64,000 bases of DNA from Brachyhypopomus gauderio (taxonomy: Eukaryota > Chordata > Actinopteri > Gymnotiformes > Hypopomidae), in the NCBI RefSeq assembly GCF_052324685.1, contig NC_135220.1, positions 2,834,716 to 2,898,715 of the forward strand, given 5' to 3'. A program made the position numbers and the translations under genes. How positions within the stretch are numbered: the stretch's first letter is position 1; each line of letters opens with the position of its first letter. The notes beneath the pieces are model-generated. The model worked only from the letters and a program-made list of their open reading frames with translations. It was not told the DNA's origin and searched no databases. Below are positions 1 to 10,980 of this stretch, piece by piece.

Positions 1-765
1 CCCTAAGTGAAGGTAACAATTCCATTTCTTGAACACACGGATTGTTAAGGAACTCGTCTTTGATAGTAGCTGATGTTGGTAACGCTATGCAACCATTTCT
101 CACAGAGCTGGGGAAGTTGGACAGGGGGACCAGAGAGAGTGGGACTACCTGTGGTCCTGATCCCGCACATCCCAGGGGGGATAACCAGCGGGACACCTCA
201 GGACACTGGACAGTAAGCGTTGCTTCATACGCATTTCTCATCCTGCTGCTGTTCTCAGAGGAAACAGATGAACGTTTTCAGAGTGGGTGGAAGTGAGTCC
301 TTCTGATGTTCCAGAGAGACAAAAAGTTGGAGGGAATGTCGGGAGGAAGGTTTGTGTCCCGAGAGACCAGAGGAGAAAAACCAGAAGACTAAGCAACCAC
401 AGCAAGAGACCTGTGGCAGAGTGCAGCTCAATGTGGTTCTCAATGTTCTCTGTCTCACACACACAGACACACTTGCTTGTTTTGGCTATTAAAATCTAGC
501 AGCATTATTTTAGTCTCACTGCTTATGGTCACAAAGCCATAATTTTTATATAAGCCATGTTTTTATATAAACATATAAAACATTTAAGAGGGATGCAGAC
601 ACAACAGTTAAGAGAAATTCAGACAGCAGTCAGTGTCCGTAAGTCATCTCCTAATCAACATACAGACCTGATCCCAGATCAACACTACAGGCTCAGGGCT
701 TTCCAGCACATGCAAGCTCGCGTCGTCTTGTCATCACCAGCCCTCTCTCTGGTTGCCCTTGGCAG
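1..765. other. Upstream flank of the kinesin exons, no supported exon
   Basis: This stretch should lie inside the kinesin gene whose last exons follow on the + strand. I looked for coiled-coil exons flanked by AG and GT and found none that match the family. A short candidate around 595-641 followed by GTAAGT is too small and has no recognisable match. The region is otherwise AT-rich, probably intronic sequence. Confidence 0.4.
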
Positions 766-1579
766 GACTCCTTAGTCTCCTCCACTGAGAATGAGAAGGA
801 TAACCGCTTCCCCAAACGGGAGGTGGAGATCAGCCTCAAGCCCAACCACATCAATGTCCGCAGGACCGGAGGCAAAAAGTCCATCAAGGTCAAAGTCCAA
901 AACAGCTCAGAAGAGTAAAAGCACTGAGGGGGAGGTGTGTGGCTCCCAGAGGGCTCCCGACAGAACCTGCCTTTTAAAAATAATAATAAATGTTTGAATT
1001 TTTTTTAGAAGTCACTCACAATTAGCTGGTTGAATAGTATTCTCGTAACCTGGCCTGAACCTGTCGAGGTGTTGTCTAGAACTCTGTGCCGTCCAAGAAC
1101 GGGAAGAACCTGCGGCTGCCGAGGACCTCCAGAGTCAATGTGACACCTGTGGAGGTGTGTGTCTGCACGGCAGAGCTGCTCTTATACCTGTGGCTCCAAG
1201 GTCGTGATCACGGCAGTAATGAATGCTGATCGCTTCTACCAGGGCTGTAATTACAACTGCAGTTAGACAGGGTATTATGAAAATAATAAAACTGCAGGGT
1301 ATTATGAAAATATTTTTGATTTGTCAGTCTAAGACAAGGGAGGACGGAACCCTACAGAAGATCGGTGACTTCATCCAGAGTTCACCGACCCTGCTTAGGA
1401 GCAAAGGTCAGTGCTGGCTCATTTCAGGCTTCCGCTCAGCCAAGAAGATCGTGGCCATGGTGAAACCCCCAGAGCCCCAGTCCTACACGGAGATGAGCAG
1501 CAAACCCAAGAGGTTAAATCAAGCTGTTCCAGTCCCAAATCTCAGCCCCGTTGGATACGCCTTCTCATCCGGTCAGTAG
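766..1579 (+). CDS. kif20b: KIF20B-like kinesin, C-terminal exons (5' part outside the window)
   Basis: KIF20B (MPP1) is a plus-end directed mitotic kinesin of the MKLP2 subfamily acting in cytokinesis; its C-terminal tail binds partners rather than carrying the motor. Exons read as 766-934, 1080-1154, 1328-1406 and 1440 to the stop at 1577-1579. The first exon resembles the vertebrate tail segment containing STEN....RFPK; the third and fourth give EDGTLQKIGDFIQSSPTLL followed by SKAKKI, very close to the human tail. Acceptors at 765, 1079 and 1327 and donors at 935 and 1155 fit the consensus, and phases agree. Two oddities: the first exon needs a one-base frame correction near 898, and the last two exons are separated by only 33 nt (1407-1439). 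The terminal residues after SKPKR do not match the family, so the true last exon may be elsewhere. The family call is fairly firm; paralogue and integrity are not. Confidence 0.62.
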
Positions 1580-2590
1580 GGTGACAAGTGTTTCCCATGT
1601 GTGTCAACCGCTCTTCCAGTTACCTGACCAGCTGACCTCTTTATTTTAATTTGAGCCCCTCTCTGTCCCTGTTTCTGCACGTGTCCCTCTGTGTGTATGA
1701 ATGCTTGTCACAATCGTAAACATAATCTCAGTATTATTATTTTTTATTTATTATTTTATGCTAAACATTCTGGCTTTCCTGAAGCTAAAGTTAATCTATC
1801 AGTGAAGCACGTCCTGCTTGGCTTTGCTCCCTGCCGTCCAGTGATGGATGAACATCTTCACGTCAACGCCGTTCTTCAGCCAGCTCCATGTCCTGTCGGC
1901 TAATTATGACTTTTGTAGAAGGCAACTGGGCAGCAACAGGTTCATCACGGGGTAGTAAAACACTCTTCAGTGTCACCCAAGGGTCTTGGATTCAAGTCTG
2001 GTTGGAGTTTCCGTGTTCACCCCGTGTGTGCGTGGGTTTCTGGGTTTCCTCCCAGTTGAAGAACATCGAGTTGTGACCCAAAAAGCACACATGTCCATCC
2101 CATTCATGTTTTTTTTTTTTTTTTTTGCAAAAGTGAAGGGATGGTAAGCCTTTAGTCAAATGTTGGTACGTGTAAAATGCTGTAACGAAACATTCTTCTT
2201 TAAGTACATTTATGTAATTAAGAGAAGATTAAATGTAAATGCAAGCATCTGTCATCTTTTGTGGTCACAAAACTCGACGGTCATTGAATTCTGTGTAACA
2301 CCTGATGAATTTACCTGTGATTTATTGCTGACACGCGATTTCAAGTTTGTTAGCTGTACGCTCAGAGCACCGTTTCAATATTACTTTTTAAAACTACTCT
2401 CGAAATTCCTTTTTATCTCATCTCAAACATTTCGGCACATAATAATCACCATAAAAAAAAACCACCCCCCTGGATAGCGTCGAGACCGTTTTGTAGAATT
2501 TGTTAAAGCTAACTAACCTAGCAAAATCGACTTCCGCCATACTTTTTCTTTTACGACCTTTTTGCGAAAATTTCCTGCCACTCAACGAAC
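1580..2590. other. Intergenic, kinesin 3' flank
   Basis: No gene is seen here. The stretch holds a SINE-like remnant (about 1975-2075), a T18 run near 2109-2126 and AT-rich sequence leading to the gtsf1 promoter. Confidence 0.5.
1975..2075 (+). repeat. SINE-like remnant
   Basis: A phrase of the type TTGGAGTTTCCGTGTTC..CCCGTGTGTGCGTGGGTTTC..GGTTTCCTCCCAG is the hallmark body of a very common fish tRNA-derived SINE. The tRNA-like head and the tail are not clear, so this is an old fragment. Confidence 0.6.
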
Positions 2591-2686
2591 CCGCTTAGGT
2601 TTCGGTGATCACGTGACACACCAGCCGTTTAATAAATCACACTGAAAGCTGGTCGGCGTCTTTACGTATTTGAACGAAGCCAAGTT
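2590..2686 (+). promoter_or_regulatory. gtsf1: Probable gtsf1 promoter and noncoding first exon
   Basis: The gtsf1 start codon lies in an exon that begins after TTGTGTTGTAG at 2941, so an upstream noncoding exon is expected. A good donor (GTAAGTATT) sits at 2687, giving a first exon ending at 2686. No TATA box is obvious. The boundary is inferred from splice signals only. Confidence 0.4.
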
Positions 2687-2992
2687 GTAAGTATTCGCGT
2701 ACCAACGGTTTCATTTCGTGCGCAAAACGGAATGTAAAAAATATTTTTAGAATTAAGAAAAAAGTCTAACAATTATAAGGATCTTACACTTGATTATAAA
2801 GTTAACTGGTGTATGTTTACGCTAGCTGGCTAAAGTAGCTAAGTGCTTGGCAGTAGTTAAATTAGTTTTTCGCACACATATTTAATATTTTTTAAAAGGG
2901 GGATTTAACATTTTGGTGTCACTATTTAATCTTGTGTTGTAGGTTTCATCAAGGGTAGTTCAGGAGGCCCTCCACGCTGTAGTCCATAAAAA

Positions 2993-4162
2993 ATGTCTAC
3001 AATAAAATTTGGATCTAGCCTTGGCGCTTCAAATATCAACTCTACAGGTAATCATCAGTCGGGCTGGGAGGACGACGCAGGTACGTGAATATTCAACTAT
3101 ATTAAACATGTAACAACGTATTTGTAGAGTTTTCCTCTTTTTTCGTGAGTTGCGAGCCAATGTGCGCTCAGTAGTGATGTTATGAGCAAGTTGCATGAAA
3201 GATTTGCTGCACGTGTCCTCAAACACTTGCAGGAAAATCCGATGATGCCATTGACCCTAACAAATTGCTGCAATGCCCTTACGACAAAAATCATCAGATT
3301 CGAGCCTGTCGTTTCCCATTTCATCTTCTAAAATGCCGGAAGGTTAGTACTAGTTTGCCAGCGTACCTGAGTTGAGTAATTGGTAACAAGTCAAATTACT
3401 ACGCGTTAAGACTTCTGAATGTATTTTGTAAGCGAGTGTAATTGGTTGACCTTTTTTTCCTGCTTTCAGAATCATCCCAAGCTAGCAAGTGAACTTAAGA
3501 CCTGCCCATTCAATGCCAAGCACCTAATGCCAAAGCACGAGCTGTCTCATCACGTTGAAAACTGTGAGGACAAACCACGACCCGTCAGTGCTGAGGAGGG
3601 TAAGGTTTAGATCCTAATGCACCTCTCCCCTGTTTCTGTTCTGTTTTGTTTGTCTTGATAAACTGGGACTACGAACGTGTATGTGGTCCTGTCTCTTCGT
3701 CCTGTTGATTACGTCTGCGTGTACAATGTTGGGTTATAGAGCCCAGCAAAGAGATGCTCCGGAAGTTTCAAGTCCCTGTCAGCACATGGAGGCAACCCGT
3801 AAGTGAGGACTGGGATAAAGGTTAGTAATTCCACTACCCATTGGCCTCTGTGTCGCTGCCAAACCCATTTGCAGGTGCTGAATGCTCATTTTGTTGTTTC
3901 AGAGGTTGATGACCAGGCCGATACGTTTGTGTGGGGCGTGTCTACCAATAAGCTTTCCCAAAATAAGTGAGTTGGCAGAAGTGTTGTGTGGGTATACTTT
4001 GGATTTGAAAATTTTCATTTTTAATGTTCTTCACAGTTCAAAGATTTGTAATTGCAGAATTGCAGTAATGTTTGTTTCCTTTTCCTTAGGCCTGTGCCTT
4101 CCACTATTAACCATTTGACACCTGGACTCCGTGCACCTCAAACACTCCCTTGGAAACTCTGA
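2993..4162 (+). CDS. gtsf1: Gametocyte-specific factor 1 (CHHC zinc finger, piRNA pathway)
   Basis: GTSF1 proteins bind PIWI proteins and are needed for piRNA-guided transposon silencing in the germ line; the CHHC fingers bind RNA. Coding exons: 2993-3080, 3233-3342, 3470-3599, 3740-3820, 3903-3966 and 4090-4162, all with GT-AG borders and matching phases, giving 181 residues plus TGA (mammalian GTSF1 is about 167). Two CHHC (U11-48K type) fingers are complete: C44-H50-H60-C64 and C78-H84-H94-C98, both with the x5, x9, x3 spacing. The acidic/aromatic C-terminal half contains three tryptophans (TWRQP, EDWDK, FVWGV), as expected for the PIWI-binding tail. The ATG is the first in its exon and starts [10 protein letters not shown] 3' UTR runs to AATAAA at 4758-4763. 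I see no defect. Confidence 0.93.
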
Positions 4163-4757
4163 GTTCTGAAGTCAAGCATTCCCAGTCTGGTTAATGGAGG
4201 TGAGGCTTTAAGTGTTTGGTTTTGCTTTTTTGAAGCTTCCACCTTTAGCTTGTTTTGAATTTAAGAACTACTGTCCTGTTCCACTAGGTGGCAGCAATGG
4301 GCTGATGAACTATTTGTTGATTTTAATTTTAGGTAAATGTCTGAAGTGATAAGTATTTTAATTTGGGTGTTTTGACAGGAAAAGGGGGAAAATGCTCATT
4401 TGCATTAGTGGACTGCATCTTTACTGCTCTTCGATGTGACACATTCTTATTCTTAAAGTTAAGTTTTAATATTGCATGCTTTCTAGCCACTTGAGTTTGA
4501 AATTTCTTTTAAAAGTGTGACCATTTTTGTCTTGATAACAAATTTCTTAACGTTCTTAACATTATGGGTATGTTTTGTAAGCTCTGAAACGTCCTCTGAA
4601 ACATTCTTCTAGAGACTTTATTGCACTGCCTGCATTTTGTATTGGAGCATCATGGTTCTCTAAAATGTCTAATCCCAACAGTTAAGCTCTAGTGTAACAT
4701 GCTTATGGACAAATGTGCAAGTCTTTTGTTTGAATGAGCTGGAATCCTTTTTATTTC

Positions 4758-4763
4758 AATAAA
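4758..4763 (+). terminator. gtsf1: gtsf1 polyadenylation signal
   Basis: AATAAA about 600 bases after the gtsf1 stop codon, followed by GT-rich sequence. It is the first canonical signal downstream of the stop that I noticed. Confidence 0.6.
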
Positions 4764-6652
4764 ACACATTGTGTGGTTCCTGCCTGGGGTGCTGTGTTCA
4801 GTTCAGTCTTTCTGCTGCCGTGGTCATCATGGGGGCACTTTCTCTGCTGGACTCGTCCATGCTGCATTCCAGCCCCTGTGGTCCTTGTACTGCGCTCATC
4901 ACGGTTTGTGAGGGTGTGTAGGCACGACGGTGCTGCCAGCGCCCGCCCCCCCCCCTTCACCTTATTTCCTGCGCTTGGTGTGACCCGTGTGGACAGCTGG
5001 CTGCTCTGCTGTTGTACGTTCCTTCCGGTCACTGCTGCCATTATTAAATCCTCACACATCCCTTCTTTGGGAATTAGGCCACTTGTGTAGAAGGTGTAAA
5101 TGCTTAAGCATTGGTGCCTACCATCTCTACATGCACTTCTACTGACGTTTTGGTAGGAGAGTTTATGCTGCACTCGTAGTTGCATAATGATTTCTAGGTT
5201 GTGCTGTTGTGCAATGACCTCAGCATGCTCGCTGATTATGTACACTTGAATTCCACATTGTGTACAAGGTTTAAATGATGTGCAAGTATATAAGGTTTCA
5301 AAGCATTAAGAATTGGTACACCGCTTTAGCATATATTAAACATAGGTTTAAGGCATTCAGCACATAAGTGCCTTACTGAATTTTATCTCTGAATGAAAAA
5401 TTTAACAGTATCTATAAAACATAATACAATACAACAACAAAGTCAAAATAATAGTTAAAAACAAATGCAGTATTCTAAATCGCTCTTGTAATGCTGGTCC
5501 TGTGTAGATTCCATATGTGGATTTCCAAATTTGAATGCAAAAGGTCTTAATTACACGGGTCTTCCCAGTCAGAGACTGCATTTTAGTAAGCTCTCATGCA
5601 GTGATACCTGTTTAAAAGAGCACATTGATGTTTTACAGCATGCAGCCATGTGATGGGGTTTTGAGCAGAAACAAGCCTTAAGGTTTAGGGCTTAAGCAAG
5701 TAAGATGGGTGTATTCAATGATACAACCCTCAGGCTCTTCCAGGTCCACTTAAAAAAATGACAGTCGCTGACAGTCCTAAAATGCTTATTCAAGACTCAT
5801 TAAAAGTTAGTCAAGGTTAATGAGTTATTTGATTCCAAGTATGTCCTGCTCTCTGCTCTCCATGTTCTGTTTATGGCTCAGACTGGGAGGGGTAAGGAAT
5901 ACCTTATGTTTGGGTTTTGGTATGCTGGTCAGTTTTTGTTTTGGTATTTTTAAGCTTAAAAAGAAGTCACATTCACATTTGCCAGCATAAACCTGAGGAG
6001 GTCTTATGTCTATAAGCATTGTACGTGCATATTTTGGCTTTGTGCCAAAAAAAGACAGCTTTAATCACCAATAACATTCACTCTGTAGCCACTAACCTAT
6101 TGCCCCTGCCCATGGGGGGAAGTGATGTGTTATTGCAGTAGTGAGCCCTCAGCTCAGGTTGTCCAGTCCCACTGAAGTCTAGTGTGGTTGGCTGCACTTA
6201 GAATGTCTTTTACTGTCAATCACGTTTTAGAATTGCTGGACAGTGTAAAAAAAGGGGGGAGATGGCGGGAAAAGTGGCCTGTCACTTCCTGTTTCTTTCA
6301 AACCGCTGCACAGACAGACATGGAGGGTAATTTCTAATGGGGCATTTGCAGCTGTTGCTCCCGAACACAGAGCTTAAGATGGAGGCTCTTGGGAAAAGCC
6401 CAAGAGGAGGGAGGAGGGGAGCGTAAGTAACACACACACACACACACACACACGTGAGTTAACTGGGGCAAGAATAATGGAACATGAGCAGCTGCTGGCC
6501 TGAATGGGCGGTGGTCTTGCCGTCTCTGAACATTTTGACTAACTTGTGGGCAAAGCGTGAATCTGTATGAACCTATCTCTGAAGGCAAAACACTAGTGAC
6601 TGCTGTTGGTCAAGTGAATGTCATTGAATCATTCTGAAACTTGAACAATTTA

Positions 6653-6850
6653 ATACAAATTTATTTATATAGCGCTTTTTACAACAGTTGTTGTCACAAA
6701 GCAGCTTTACAAGTGTCCGAGTCCAAGCCCCCAGTGAGCAAGCCAATGGCGAGAGTGGTAAGGAAAAACTCTATAAGAGCATGAGGAAGAAACCTTGAGA
6801 GGAACCAAGACTCAAGGGGGAACCCATCCTCCTCTGGCCAATTCAGAGCT
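6653..6850 (+). repeat. Dispersed teleost repeat
   Basis: Begins with TTTATTTATATAGCGCTTTT and continues through GTTGTCACAAAGCAGCTTTAC to AAGAAACCTTGAGAGGAACC and GGGGGAACCCATCCTCCTCT. These phrases are a familiar high-copy interspersed repeat of fish genomes. Shorter relatives of its first part appear at 18885-18940. The repeat class is not certain. Confidence 0.65.
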
Positions 6851-7325
6851 TGTTAGGCAGGTGGTTGCTGGCCCAGGGTGGGCAAGCTGATGTATACAGA
6901 AGAGGCTGCTGTTGACATAGAGGGTGATGTTGACAGAAGAGGCTGATTTCAGGAGAAATGGCTGCTGTAGGTAGTGGCTTAGTGCTGGCCCGTAGCTGCA
7001 GTGGTGAGCCTTGTTATTTGGGATCCATTAGGCCTTCACAGGCCTAGAGAAAAGCTGTAAAAATAGGATCTGATTGTTTTCTCAACACAATAAGGACAAT
7101 AGACCATAATGTTTATGGTGAACTACATACTAATTACTATCTGAACTCCTTTCAGGTTTGTTGTTGCCAATGATCTCCTGGCCTAACATTCCCCTTGTCC
7201 TGGTGGAGCAGTGGTTCTGTCCGCTCCAAACCCTTCACCGCTCAGGCTGCTCTGCTCCATGACAGCCTCTGCCGTCGGGAAGGACCTATTCCTACGTTCA
7301 ACATTTTCTCTCTTTCTCTGGGGGA

Positions 7326-7480
7326 GTGTCCACACAGGTGCAGGTGCACTCTGGGGTAGTGTCCACACAGGTGCAGGTGCACTCTGGGGTGGTGGCCACA
7401 CAGGTGCAGGTGCACTCTGGGGGGGTGGCCACACAGGTGCAGGTGCACTCTGGGGGAGTGGCCACGCAGGTGCACTCTGA
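7326..7480. repeat. 33-bp minisatellite, about 4.5 copies
   Basis: Units begin GTGTCCACACAGGTGCAGGT; the first two starts are 33 bases apart (7326, 7359). Because 33 is a multiple of three, several frames stay open across it, so open frames here are not evidence for a gene. Units differ by a few substitutions. Confidence 0.85.
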
Positions 7481-8201
7481 AGCCCACATCTGTTGTTCCC
7501 ACTCAAAATTATCCCTTCTTCCTGATTCCAAGGCATAATTTTTTATCTCGGTTGACATTAGATATTGATATGGTGAGACCATCTAATTTACATGGGAGTC
7601 ATGTCATTTAAGGTGATTGTAATCAAAGGTGACTACAATAGTGTGATGTACTACAATCTTGAGGACATATGAATGTACAGTGTGAAGTTTACAGTGTTTC
7701 TGAAACTAAGCCGCTATATTGTAATCATGATAATGTTGGGGATATTCATATGCACATGCTTCTGGGGCTACTACAGTGTGGTTGTCCCTGGATTGAGGTC
7801 AGTAATTTTGAATAGGGCTGTAATCCCTAATTTGGATTATTGCCCTTTGGTGTCTGTTACATATATCTCCACTACCATCTGTTTTAGTCTGCTTAAAAGT
7901 AAGACCTCTGACACTTTCCATTAGTTGCTTACCAAGTCATACATGTCATCTGGCTGGTGCTAGTGAAAATGTTTGTGAAATATTACCAGCTACTGCATAA
8001 AATCATTTAATGCATATTTGAGACAGCAATGAGAAAATACTGATAACAGTATATACTGATGCTGATAATTCAAAATAAGTGCAGGGAGAGTTATGTAAGG
8101 ACATACACAGGAAGATATTGCACAGGGTCGCAAAACCTGTGGCTTCTGCAACAAAAATGGAGTGTACGTGAAATACAGAGAAGTACTGTAGTGATCTATA
8201 C

Positions 8202-8511
8202 CAGCGGTCACCAAACACCAGGCATTTGGTCATTTGGTACCAGGCCACACAGAAAAAATATACATTTTATCGGCGATCAGAGTCCGAGTGATGTTTTATT
8301 TTGAAAAATGAAAATATTTGGGATTCTCTTCCCGACATCCGTCGGTGCACCTGGTGACTTGTTTTTATTTATATTTGTTTTTATGCCAGACCTTAGTGGA
8401 CCTTATAGTTTTATTTTGTCATATTTACCCCTCACACTTTAAAGGCCGGTCCGTGAAAATATTGTCTGACATGTAACCGGTCCGTGGCGCAAAAAAGGTT
8501 GGGGACCGCAG
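8202..8511. mobile_element. Non-autonomous hAT element (MITE, 310 bp)
   Basis: The left end reads CAGCGGTCACCAAAC and the right end, on the other strand, CTGCGGTCCCCAACC, so the termini are imperfect inverted repeats of the hAT CAGNGGT type. The flanks ATCTATAC (8194-8201) and GTCTATAC (8512-8519) form an 8-bp target duplication with one mismatch, the length typical of hAT elements. The 310 bases encode no transposase. An internal GGTCCGTG-type phrase repeats near the right end. Confidence 0.8.
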
Positions 8512-9602
8512 GTCTATACCCCCTACTGGGATTAGGATTGGGAGATTCCTTTGCTAGATTAGCTATGTTGTTGAAGTTCACTTCACTGGGTTATGAGAGC
8601 GTGGGATCTGCTGCCTTTATCTTCACCTCCTTCACACCCTGGTCAGTTCATCCACTGTATGTTTGAAGTATGACTGAGCTGTGGACACCACCAATCATTT
8701 ACATTACATTTTGGTATTTGTATGATTTTGTTTTTGTTTGTTTTGGGAGGATGGAAAAGTCTCACACAAATATAAATATATTTTACATATACTTTTTTCA
8801 CACAGTTTTTGTTTATTTTACTATAAATGTTATATTAATTAAAAAAATCTAGATGATCAACTTTCATATTAGAATGTTACATCAAATTTAAAAACCTGCA
8901 AAGTTTTTCTTTCTGAACTGTGTGTAAAAATGAATGACTGGAAAATGAAAAAATCTCAGCATCCTGGCATAACTTCTCTGGTCAGCGTCTACATTCTCTA
9001 CTCTGTCAGGATCGGAAGAGCTGATGAAATTAAAGCTAATTTAGATTAGATTCAGCAAACGATGTGCAAGGTGAACAGAACGTTTATTATGCGATTGGAA
9101 GCGACATAACGGAAATGACATCGTCGACGCTTGTTTAGTATTTTACAATGCAGTTAATCTACGGACACAAAGCAGGCTTAGGACTAATGGTCAAGACTCA
9201 TCTTAATAATGATACTGAATAACTATTTTAATTGGAAAGGGTTTGTTTATTTTACAATAAACAAAATATTTTAGTGGAAAAATTGTTTAAATGTTTAAGC
9301 GTTTAGAAAACTTTTCGACGGCGCTGTTTCGTTTGCGGTGACTAACCTAAAAACCACTTTGCTCACATCTGCTCACATTTGAAATAAAACAATATAGGGT
9401 GTAAAAACGGTTTCAATGACATTCTTACTTCAACGTGCTTGTTGGGAGACGTGTACATGTTCTCTTTAGATTTTGGAAGAAAATATACAAGTTTCCTCCT
9501 CCGAGTATAATAATTAACATTCAAGAATAGTCTACAACTTGCTACTAATCCGAATAAAAATCATGTATGATTTGATTGCAAGATACGGACTGCTCAGCAA
9601 TG

Positions 9603-9890
9603 TTACGCGGTCATGATTTCCGCTTCTTTCGACGGTCTGCGGTCCTCCACTAATAAATGTATCATACTTTGCGACTTAATTAGAAGATTACAAGCAAGGA
9701 AAAAAATGCCAAACACAACAGTCAGCGACAAGACACAAAGCACGGCAATTTGTACCACGCACATGATAAATTGTTGTCGGTCGTCCATAAAAGGCGCTCC
9801 AAACGCGTCGTTTGTGGAAGGCGCAGCAGAGACGTTGCAGCATCCTGGCCAAGTCAGAGTCCGGTTAAGGAGTCCGTGAGAGGCGTTCAT
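9603..9890 (-). CDS. Reprimo-family single-pass membrane protein
   Basis: Reprimo proteins are small, intronless, N-glycosylated single-pass proteins; RPRM is a p53-induced inhibitor of the G2/M transition. The ATG at 9890 opens 95 codons. Residues 45-70 form one hydrophobic segment containing QIAVLCVLSLTVVFG and CNLLIK, followed by DRRPSKE: the strongly conserved family core. Three N-glycosylation sequons (N2, N9, N19) precede the membrane segment, and C17-C18 match the paired cysteines of relatives. The frame stays open for eight codons upstream without another ATG, so this start is preferred. Unlike RPRM and RPRML, which end near G-P/L-Y, this protein stops at EIMTA. The family is clear; whether it is the rprm, rprml or a third vertebrate lineage cannot be settled here. 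Confidence 0.88.
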   Translation of the reverse strand: MNASHGLLNRTLTWPGCCNVSAAPSTNDAFGAPFMDDRQQFIMCVVQIAVLCVLSLTVVFGIFFLACNLLIKSQSMIHLLVEDRRPSKEAEIMTA

Positions 9891-9956
9891 TCCGGCTCGG
9901 CTCCTTGCGACCAAACAAGCCGGTGAAGATTGTTAGTTTGCCAAAGTGGCCGCAGC

Positions 9957-9968
9957 ACCTTTTAAACG
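9957..9968 (-). promoter_or_regulatory. Possible TATA-like element of the reprimo-family gene
   Basis: On the - strand TTTAAAAGG lies about 70 bases before the ATG. If used, the 5' UTR would be roughly 40 bases. No other core element is visible. Weak evidence. Confidence 0.25.
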
Positions 9969-10370
9969 AAACGGGCCATTTACTTATAACGGTCAGTAAA
10001 AATCTTCTAACATTTGTCCTTTCATAAGTTTTGATGTTCAGATATCTCTTCAGCAGTCGGTGAGTCCATAGTATATAATGAATGGATGCTGAGAAACGCG
10101 GTCGCCGGGGTTTCAGCGCGTCTTGAACAGCACAGAGAGATTGAGGCAAATGATGGACCACTGACAGCCAGAGGAAGAAAAAATCTGGAGCCGTATTTGG
10201 GGCGGGTGTGATCCTGCTTATGACCGCCCGATGGCGCTGTGGTGCTATTTATGGAAGTATGTGCATTACACAACTGATGCTTGAATTTGTCTGACCAAAT
10301 GAGCCATAATTATTTTAGTTAAGGTCCACTTGATTTTACAACTGCTATTATATATATATATAATGTATAG

Positions 10371-10381
10371 TGTGTGTGTGT

Positions 10382-10412
<31 letters not shown>

Positions 10413-10417
10413 GGGGG
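10371..10417. repeat. (GT)n joined to a G22 run
   Basis: About 25 bases of TG repeat run directly into 22 consecutive G (10396-10417). Confidence 0.95.
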
Positions 10418-10940
10418 TTAATTTTGTAATTCAGAAAGCTTTTGACAATAACTTGGATTTTGCTTTAATAATTAATAGTCTTAATATTTAGGCTATGCCT
10501 TGATTTTTCATCTTTTTAGATTTAAAGAGTGTTGGAGTGTAAGATTACACTTTACACACTTTACACAGCTAAAAAGATTTAACATTTACATTCCGAATTC
10601 ATCATTCTGTATTTTGCCTCAGGGGGTGGCGCTGTGTCTCTGCCTGGCTTGTTCTGAGTGTCACTGTGAATTACCACGGCAAGGCGAGAAACACTGTGTC
10701 AGCTGCAGTCGCCATGAGTGATAATCCCAGCGAACACTGAGTTTGCCAGCGCGCTCTCCATCATGTCTAAGTGGCATTAGTGAATTCGTTCGGCGGGGCC
10801 AATTTTTAAAGCCAGAAGCTGATGTGGAAGGCGTGGCATTTAGGGCCGGGCTGCAAGCACCGCCCATTTCTGCAGTTTTATAGCCTAAAGTGACAAGTCC
10901 CACAACACAGTCTACAACGGCTTCCTTGGTGCTATACTAT

Positions 10941-10942
<2 letters not shown>

Positions 10943-10979
<37 letters not shown>
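10943..10979. repeat. (GT)n microsatellite
   Basis: About 18 uninterrupted GT units. Confidence 0.95.

Positions 10980-10980
<1 letters not shown>

Larger units (their letters stand above)
4800..9600. other. Intergenic region between gtsf1 and the reprimo-family gene
   Basis: No protein gene is supported. It holds a (CA)n at 6430-6453, a dispersed repeat at 6653-6850, a 33-bp minisatellite at 7326-7480 and a small hAT element at 8202-8511. The rest is AT-rich with no coding signal that I can defend. Confidence 0.5.

Noticed and set aside
595-641. Possible small kinesin exon (ending before GTAAGT)
   Set aside because: Too short, no family resemblance and a poor acceptor.
4734-5245. 118- and 164-codon overlapping open frames after gtsf1
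   Set aside because: They overlap the gtsf1 polyadenylation region on both strands and resemble no family.
7183-7582. Several overlapping open frames on both strands
   Set aside because: They are open only because a 33-bp minisatellite keeps frame; no start context, splice sites or family match.
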